From an uncultured Pedobacter sp. (GTDB lineage Bacteria > Bacteroidota > Bacteroidia > Sphingobacteriales > Sphingobacteriaceae): 37,818 nucleotides of DNA. The stretch covers positions 1 through 37,818 of the forward strand of contig NZ_CAMLIG010000037.1 in the NCBI RefSeq assembly GCF_946480185.1, read 5' to 3'. The notes under the pieces are model-generated. The model was not told the DNA's origin. It did no database searches and was given only the letters and a program-made list of their open reading frames with translations. A program made the translations under genes and the position numbers. Shown in pieces: positions 32,446 through 37,818 of this stretch (its first letter is position 1; each line of letters begins with the position of its first letter).

Positions 32446-34885
32446 TTTAAAAAAAGTTTTTCCAATTTATAAAGTTGAGAATGATACCATCATTTCTCGT
32501 AAAGGAGATCTAACAATTGCTTTTGAAGTTCAGCTTCCTGAAATTTTCAGCCTATCAAATGAAGATTATGAAGCTTTTCATCAAAGCTGGGTGAAGGCTA
32601 TTAGGGTATTACCAAAACATAGCTGTTTTCATAAACAAGATTGGTTTACGAAAGATTCATTTTCTGCCATGACCAATAAAGATGGAAGTTTCTTAACTGA
32701 GGCAAGCAATCAATTTTTTGATAAAAGAGGTTTTCTGAATCATCAATGTTATGTGTTTTTAACTAAAAAGTCCACGAATGCGAAAATTGTAAATTCTGGT
32801 ACTTCAGCTTTGTTCTATAAATCTCCTATCCCAGCTCAAATTTTAAAGGCCAACTTTATCAATGATTTTTATGATAAAGCCAACCAGTTTGAGCGAATTT
32901 TAGAAGATAGCGGTTTTGTTGAGTTAAAGCGATTGACTACTGATGAAATAGCAGGAACAAAACAAAGGTCTGGTCTTTTAGAACAATATGCTTTTCTCTC
33001 AAAACCGTATGAAAAACTGATAAAAGACATCCATTTAAAAGATGAATTAAAAATTGGTGACAATTACTGTCAATTATTCAGTTTATCGGATGCTGAGAAT
33101 CTTCCTGCTTTATGTGCTTCAAGAATCAATTATGATAAGTATAGTACCGATAAAACTAAATTCAGTATTGGATTTACTTCTCCTTTAGGCTTACTATTAA
33201 ATTGCAATCACATTTTTAATCAATATATTTTTATTGATGATGCTGCTAAAACTTTAAAGAAGTTAGAGGCGAAAAGATTGAGATTACAGTCGCTTTCCGC
33301 ATATTCTAGAGAAAACTTGATCAGTAGAAATGCCACACAGGACTTTTTAAACGAAGCTATTTCACAGCAAAGACAGCCCGTTAAAGCACATTTTAACCTT
33401 TTAACTTGGACTGACCATAAAGAGCAGGTCAAAAACATAAAAACTCAGGTTTCGGCAGCTCTTGCACAAATGGATGCGACACCAAAATTAGAAACGGATG
33501 GTGCATCCCAAATTTGGTGGGCTGGATTACCAGGTAATGAAGCTGATTTTCCGTTAAACGATACTTTTGACACGTTTACAGAACAAGCTACTTGCTTTTT
33601 AAATCTCGAGAGCAATTATAAAGTTGCAAAAAGTCAGTTCGGTATAAGATTAGGTGACCGCTTAACGGGGAAACCTGTATTGGTAGATATTTCAGATGAA
33701 CCCATTGCTAAAGGGATATGTACCAATCGGAATAAATTTATTTTAGGCCCATCTGGTTCGGGAAAATCCTTTTTTACCAATCACATGGTAAGAAGTTATT
33801 ACGACCAAGGGACACATGTATTATTGGTGGATGTAGGGCATAGCTACAAAGGCTTATGCGAAATGGTGAATGGTTATTATTTCACTTATGAAGAAGACAA
33901 ACCCATCAGTTTCAACCCATTTTATTTGAATAAGGGATCTGTTTTGGATACAGAGAAAAAGGAAAGTCTGAAAAGTTTGATTTTGGCACTTTGGAAAAAA
34001 CAGGATGAAGTTTTAGAACGGCCAGAATATGTGGCCTTATCCAATGCTTTACAAGGCTATTATGAAAAACTTAATCGAGATAAATACATCTTCCCTTGTT
34101 TCAATTCCTTTTATGATTACCTCAAAGATGATTTCGCTAATGAACTAAAAAAGGAAAAACTGAAAGACAAATATTTTGATTTAGACAACTTGCTGTATGT
34201 TTTAAAGCCATTTTACAAAAACGGCGAGTTTGGTTTTCTACTCAATGCTACAGAAAATCTCGACTTATTGAAACAAAGATTTATTGTTTTTGAGTTGGAT
34301 AATATAAAGGATCATCCAATACTTTTCCCTGTAGTTACACTCATTATTATGGAAACTTTTATCAGTAAAATGAGAAAGTTGAAAGGTATCCGTAAGATGA
34401 TTTTGATTGAAGAAGCCTGGAAAGCAATTGCAAAAGAAGGTATGGCAGAATACATCAAATACCTTTTTAAAACAGTAAGAAAGTTTTACGGAGAAGCCAT
34501 TGTGGTTACGCAAGAAGTGGAAGACATTATAAGTTCACCAATAGTTAAAGAAACCATCATCAATAATTCCGATTGTAAAATACTGCTGGATCAATCAAAA
34601 TACCAAAACAAGTTTGATGCAATTCAGAATCTTTTAGGACTTACCGAAAAGGAAAAAGTACAGGTGCTTTCAGTTAACAAAGCCAATGATCCTAATCTGA
34701 AATACAAAGAAGTATTTATCAGTTTGGGAGGCCAAATCAGCAAAGTTTATCGAACGGAAGTAAGTCCAGAAGAATACCTGACTTATACCACAGAAGAAAG
34801 GGAAAAACTAAAAGTTCAGGAATACACAAAAAAACACGGCAGTATCCAAAAAGGAATTACAGCAATAGTTCAAGAAACCAAATAA
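32429..34885 (+). CDS. traG: TraG, VirB4-type conjugation ATPase
   Basis: An 818-aa ATPase. The N-terminal half (about 1-400) is the TraG/VirB4 pre-domain beginning LKKVFPIYKVENDTIISRKG. Walker A is GPSGSGKS at 440-447 (preceded by NKFILGP), Walker B-like MILIEEAWKAIAKEG lies near residue 656, and the following TVRKFYGEAIVVTQEVEDI is the TraG-family sensor region. It drives pilus or pore assembly at the inner membrane. Conserved gene order traE-traF-traG supports the name. The start is fixed by the strong ribosome-binding site inside traF. Length is normal and no motif is lost. Confidence 0.94.
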   Translation: MSNPIDLKKVFPIYKVENDTIISRKGDLTIAFEVQLPEIFSLSNEDYEAFHQSWVKAIRVLPKHSCFHKQDWFTKDSFSAMTNKDGSFLTEASNQFFDKRGFLNHQCYVFLTKKSTNAKIVNSGTSALFYKSPIPAQILKANFINDFYDKANQFERILEDSGFVELKRLTTDEIAGTKQRSGLLEQYAFLSKPYEKLIKDIHLKDELKIGDNYCQLFSLSDAENLPALCASRINYDKYSTDKTKFSIGFTSPLGLLLNCNHIFNQYIFIDDAAKTLKKLEAKRLRLQSLSAYSRENLISRNATQDFLNEAISQQRQPVKAHFNLLTWTDHKEQVKNIKTQVSAALAQMDATPKLETDGASQIWWAGLPGNEADFPLNDTFDTFTEQATCFLNLESNYKVAKSQFGIRLGDRLTGKPVLVDISDEPIAKGICTNRNKFILGPSGSGKSFFTNHMVRSYYDQGTHVLLVDVGHSYKGLCEMVNGYYFTYEEDKPISFNPFYLNKGSVLDTEKKESLKSLILALWKKQDEVLERPEYVALSNALQGYYEKLNRDKYIFPCFNSFYDYLKDDFANELKKEKLKDKYFDLDNLLYVLKPFYKNGEFGFLLNATENLDLLKQRFIVFELDNIKDHPILFPVVTLIIMETFISKMRKLKGIRKMILIEEAWKAIAKEGMAEYIKYLFKTVRKFYGEAIVVTQEVEDIISSPIVKETIINNSDCKILLDQSKYQNKFDAIQNLLGLTEKEKVQVLSVNKANDPNLKYKEVFISLGGQISKVYRTEVSPEEYLTYTTEEREKLKVQEYTKKHGSIQKGITAIVQETK

Positions 34886-34893
34886 AAAAAATT

Positions 34894-35586
34894 ATGAAAA
34901 AATTTATGTTTTTGATGCCCGCCAGCATGATTGTGCTAATGGTATCAATGCCTTCGCAACATGCTAATGCTCAAATTGCTGTTATAGAAGTAATAAAAGC
35001 AGGAGTTAAGAAAGTAATAAAAGCAGTTGATCTTAAAGTGCAAAGAATGCAAAATGAAACGATTTGGCTTCAAAATGCACAAAAGGTAATGGAAAATCAG
35101 CTCTCTAAATTAAAACTAAATGAAATCTCTAATTGGTCTGAAAAGCAGCGTGAATTATACAGCAAATATTATACTGATTTATGGAAAGTAAAAGCTGCAA
35201 TTTCTTACTATCAACGCATAAAAGACATCACTAAAACGCAGCTTTTTTTAGTGGAAGAATATCGTAATGCTTGGTCTATGACTCAAAAAGACACTCATTT
35301 TACACCTAAAGAATTAGAATACATATACAATGTATATGCGGGTGTTTTAAAAGAGAGTGCAAAAAACATTGACCAATTATTACTGATTGTCAATTCTTTT
35401 AAAACTCAAATGACCGATGCACAAAGGTTAGAATTGATAAATGAGGCTGCTAAAAGAATTGATGAAAATTACGCTGATTTAAAAAAGTTCAATAGCCAAA
35501 ACATTCTACTCAGTTTACAACGCTCCAGAAATCAGCAGGAGATAAGAACTATCCAAAATCTTTACGGAATTGATTTACCTAATTAA
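34894..35586 (+). CDS. TraI-like exported protein of the mating pore
   Basis: A 230-aa protein with a signal peptide (MFLMPASMIVLMVSMPSQHA, cleavage near NAQIA). The mature part is helical: IAVIEVIKAGVKKVIKAVDL, VQRMQNETIWLQNAQKVMEN, YSKYYTDLWKVKAAISYYQR, and the C-terminal signature RIDENYADLKKFNSQNILLS. This matches the TraI family (DUF4141-type) found between traG and traJ in Bacteroidota systems, probably a VirB5-like periplasmic component. It follows traG by 8 bases. Its C-terminus resembles that of the gene at 36220, indicating a duplicated family. Confidence 0.78.
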   Translation: MKKFMFLMPASMIVLMVSMPSQHANAQIAVIEVIKAGVKKVIKAVDLKVQRMQNETIWLQNAQKVMENQLSKLKLNEISNWSEKQRELYSKYYTDLWKVKAAISYYQRIKDITKTQLFLVEEYRNAWSMTQKDTHFTPKELEYIYNVYAGVLKESAKNIDQLLLIVNSFKTQMTDAQRLELINEAAKRIDENYADLKKFNSQNILLSLQRSRNQQEIRTIQNLYGIDLPN

Positions 35587-35587
35587 T

Positions 35588-36214
35588 ATGAAAAGTTTAA
35601 TCATCATGTTGCTTTGTTGCATTACTATGCAGCTTAAAGCACAAACTTGGGGCGAAATATTCGACCAAAAGAAAACACAAAATGAATATTTATTGAAACA
35701 GATTGCGGCATTTAAAATTTATAGGAATTATCTCATAAAGGGCTATCAAATTGCACAAGGAGGTTTAAAAGCAATCAGCGATTTAAAAAAGGGAGAATTT
35801 AATTTACATCGAGAATTTTTCAATTCTTTAAAAACAATTAATCCAGTGGTAGCCAATAACCCTCAAATAGCAGCAATTTTTGATTTGGAACAAGGAATTT
35901 CAAATTCATTTAAAACGCTTAATTTTTCTGGTTTATCCTCATCAGAAATTGATTACATCAATAGTGTTAAAAAGAAAGTTTTGGAAGAATCCAATCAAGA
36001 TTTGGAAAGTCTATCTGCCATTCTTAAACCTGATCAGTTGGAAATGCAAGATAACCAACGCATTCAAAGAATTAATGAATTACATCAAAGCATGGTTTCT
36101 AAATATCAATTCACTAAAACATTTATTTCAGGAATTATCCTCCTTCAAAATCAAAAAGAAAAGGAAAAACAGGAAATTAAATGGTCTGAACTCATGTTGA
36201 ACCCCTCAAATTAA
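35588..36214 (+). CDS. TraI-like exported paralogue 2
   Basis: A 208-aa protein from ATG 35588, one base after the previous stop. A signal peptide (MKSLIIMLLCCITMQLKAQ) precedes a helical mature protein with KGYQIAQGGLKAISDLKKGE and FNLHREFFNSLKTINPVVAN. The same pattern (KGYQI...GxFxLHxxFxxxLxxxNP) occurs in the next gene, so they are tandem paralogues. I do not recognise a specific enzyme. Position and export signal point to a periplasmic part of the mating apparatus. It ends 5 bases before the next start. Confidence 0.72.
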   Translation: MKSLIIMLLCCITMQLKAQTWGEIFDQKKTQNEYLLKQIAAFKIYRNYLIKGYQIAQGGLKAISDLKKGEFNLHREFFNSLKTINPVVANNPQIAAIFDLEQGISNSFKTLNFSGLSSSEIDYINSVKKKVLEESNQDLESLSAILKPDQLEMQDNQRIQRINELHQSMVSKYQFTKTFISGIILLQNQKEKEKQEIKWSELMLNPSN

Positions 36215-36219
36215 AGGAT

Positions 36220-36846
36220 ATGAAATATTTATGGACAGTATTGCTAATATTTGGCTTCAATCTCACTAGCCAAGCACAATCCAATGAAATACAACAACTA
36301 TTACTCAATGTAGAGAAATTAACCCAATTGAAAAGCATCTTATCAGATATGAAGAAAGGCTATCAAATAGTGAGCAAGGGCTATAATTCTGTGAAGCAAA
36401 TAACGGAAGGTAATTTCAGTTTACACGATGCTTTTCTAAGCAGATTAATTGCGGTAAATCCTGCAATCAAAAATTATAAGCGAGTGGCAGATATTATCAG
36501 CTATCAAAAAGATATAGTTAACGAATATCAGCAAGCTTTTAACCGGTTTAACAGCAGTCAAGTTTTTAATAAAAATGAGCTTCAATATCTGGAACAAGTT
36601 TATAAGGGTTTACTCCATCAAAGTTTGCAAAATATTGATGATTTGACAACAATCATTACTGCCACTAAACTCCGTATGGGCGATGACGAGAGATTAAAAA
36701 TCATCGACCGTATTTATGAAGATACGACGGATAAACTCCAATTTTTAAAGTCGTTTAACCGCAAAACATATGTTTTGATGCTACAAAGAAATCGAGAAAA
36801 AGATGAAATGAAGCAGCTCCAAAATCTTTATCAATTAAATAAATAG
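36220..36846 (+). CDS. TraI-like exported paralogue 3
   Basis: A 208-aa protein with signal peptide (MKYLWTVLLIFGFNLTSQAQ). KGYQIVSKGYNSVKQITEGN and FSLHDAFLSRLIAVNPAIKN match the second copy, while the C-terminal region RLKIIDRIYEDTTDKLQFLK and VLMLQRNREKDEMKQLQNLY matches the C-terminal region of the first (34894). It therefore links the three genes as one family. It is 5 bases after its neighbour and 2 bases before traJ. A structural periplasmic role is inferred. Confidence 0.72.
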   Translation: MKYLWTVLLIFGFNLTSQAQSNEIQQLLLNVEKLTQLKSILSDMKKGYQIVSKGYNSVKQITEGNFSLHDAFLSRLIAVNPAIKNYKRVADIISYQKDIVNEYQQAFNRFNSSQVFNKNELQYLEQVYKGLLHQSLQNIDDLTTIITATKLRMGDDERLKIIDRIYEDTTDKLQFLKSFNRKTYVLMLQRNREKDEMKQLQNLYQLNK

Positions 36847-36848
36847 CT

Positions 36849-37790
36849 ATGAAAAAAATTAAGTTTTTAACCCTCATTTTGGTGGTTACGGGGATGGTTT
36901 TGCCCCAAATATCTTTTGCACAAGGCATTTCTGGAAGTGCGCATGGGTTGCAGAAAGTACTAGATCATGTTTATCAAGAAATGATTCCTTTATGCAGCAA
37001 ACTCATTGATGTTGCCCGGGGGATTGCAGGTTTTGCAGCTTTGTGGTATATCGCTTCACGAGTTTGGCGACATATTGCAGTGGCAGAATCGATAGATTTC
37101 TATCCACTACTCCGACCATTCGCCATTGGCATAACCATTATACTTTTTCCTTCGGTAATAGCCATCCTTAACGGAATATTAAATCCTATTGTATTAGCAA
37201 CAAATGGAATGGTTACAGATTCCAATAAAGCCATTGCGGTTTTATTGAAAAAGAAAGAAAACGCGGCTAAGAATTCCAAATCATGGCAAATTTATGTGGG
37301 CGATGATGGTAATGGAGACCGCGAGCAATGGTATAAATATACCCATCCAAGCGGTGGCACAGGTGTAGAAGAAGGTGTTTTAGATGGATTGACAAACGAT
37401 ATGAAATTTTGGATGGATAAACAATCCTACAATTTCAGAAATACCATTAAACAATGGATGAGTGAAGTTTTGCAGGTGCTTTACGAAGCTGCTGCATTAT
37501 GCATCAATACCATTCGGACTTTCTATTTAATCGTTCTAGCCATTCTTGGTCCGTTGGTTTTTGGCTTTGCAGTTTTTGATGGTTTCCAGCATACGCTCAC
37601 GGTTTGGCTAGCCAGGTACATCAATGTTTTTCTTTGGTTGCCAGTAGCAAATATTTTCAGTGCTATTCTCGGGAAAATTCAAGAAAACATGTTGCAATTA
37701 GATATTTCCCAAGTGCAAAGTTCTGGTGATACTTTTTTTAGCCCAACTGATACCGCATACCTCATTTGTGCGCCCGTAAAGGCTATATAG
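36849..37790 (+). CDS. traJ: TraJ, VirB6-like conjugation protein, 3' end probably interrupted
   Basis: A 313-aa frame with signal peptide (MKKIKFLTLILVVTGMVLPQ) and SSAxGLQ-type start of the mature part (ISGSAHGLQKVLDHVYQEMI). Membrane helices include IDVARGIAGFAALWYIASRV, the conserved FYPLLRPFAIGITIILFPSV, TIRTFYLIVLAILGPLVFGF and ARYINVFLWLPVANIFSAIL. These are TraJ of Bacteroidota systems, a polytopic VirB6-like channel component. The expected family reading after DTAYLI is another membrane helix, but here it ends DTAYLICAPVKAI. The sequence from about 37767 (TGTGCGCCCGTAAAGG) looks foreign, so an insertion probably truncates the gene. The family assignment is strong, the truncation moderately so. 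Confidence 0.85.
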   Translation: MKKIKFLTLILVVTGMVLPQISFAQGISGSAHGLQKVLDHVYQEMIPLCSKLIDVARGIAGFAALWYIASRVWRHIAVAESIDFYPLLRPFAIGITIILFPSVIAILNGILNPIVLATNGMVTDSNKAIAVLLKKKENAAKNSKSWQIYVGDDGNGDREQWYKYTHPSGGTGVEEGVLDGLTNDMKFWMDKQSYNFRNTIKQWMSEVLQVLYEAAALCINTIRTFYLIVLAILGPLVFGFAVFDGFQHTLTVWLARYINVFLWLPVANIFSAILGKIQENMLQLDISQVQSSGDTFFSPTDTAYLICAPVKAI

Positions 37791-37818
37791 TAAATGTGTT
37801 TTTGGCAAAACACCAGGC
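37767..37818. mobile_element. Possible insertion-sequence end inside traJ
   Basis: From about 37767 the traJ reading departs from the family and runs into TGTGCGCCCGTAAAGGCTAT and a small hairpin (GTGTTTT-TGGC-AAAACAC, 37796-37813), up to the window edge. Such a sequence could be an IS terminus. No transposase is visible in 52 bases, so the identity is open. Confidence 0.35.

Noticed and set aside
1..37818. CRISPR arrays, rRNA genes, complete insertion sequences
   Set aside because: No regularly spaced repeats, no rRNA-like stretch and no transposase gene were seen.

Overview
The window is AT-rich DNA from a member of the Bacteroidota. The tra genes are of the TraE/TraF/TraG/TraJ type (DUF4134, DUF4133), the coupling protein starts with a YWFCY-type domain, there is an RteC-family regulator and an IntDOT-like integrase, and the promoter-like sites follow the TTTG / TAnnTTTG pattern of this phylum. 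All of this is read from translated sequence without database searches, so family names rest on recognised motifs. It looks like part of an integrative conjugative element (ICE) with a heavy-metal cargo, next to a restriction-modification island.

Layout. (1) 1-5317, minus strand: an Eco57I-like restriction-modification operon, read XRE regulator, then a 995-aa fused endonuclease-methylase, then a 535-aa methylase, then a DUF262 protein cut by the window edge. The regulator is preceded by an 18-bp perfect inverted repeat that carries promoter-like elements on both strands. (2) 5444-6474: a decayed HigA-like gene, a strong terminator and a probable integrase control region. (3) 6475-9872: tyrosine recombinase, a translationally coupled DUF1016/YhcG nuclease-like gene, and an opposing RES-domain-like gene. 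(4) 9908-14449: mobilisation module with a hairpin leader, HTH protein, structured repeat, candidate oriT, relaxase accessory protein, MobA-like relaxase and coupling protein. (5) 14562-17027: GNAT, membrane-bound LuxR-type regulator and RteC. (6) 17069-31268, minus strand: metal island with an ATPase fragment and IS debris, P1B-2 ATPase, cytochrome c-FTR1 fusion, DUF6660-like protein, P1B-4 ATPase, ZIP transporter, a 58-aa protein, RND adaptor, RND pump fused to a TolC-type channel, and a second DUF6660-like protein. (7) 31378-37790: the mating-pore operon, again preceded by the hairpin leader, running through traE, traF, traG, three related TraI-like genes and traJ, whose 3' end appears to be interrupted.

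How it fits together. Integrase plus relaxase, coupling protein and Tra proteins would give excision and transfer. LuxR and RteC are the likely switch. The metal island would supply the selectable benefit (divalent cations such as Zn, Cd, Co or Pb). The most unusual signal is a 38-nt identical hairpin sequence placed upstream of both the mobilisation operon and the tra operon, 21 kb apart, which suggests a shared cis-regulatory leader coordinating the two halves of the transfer machinery.
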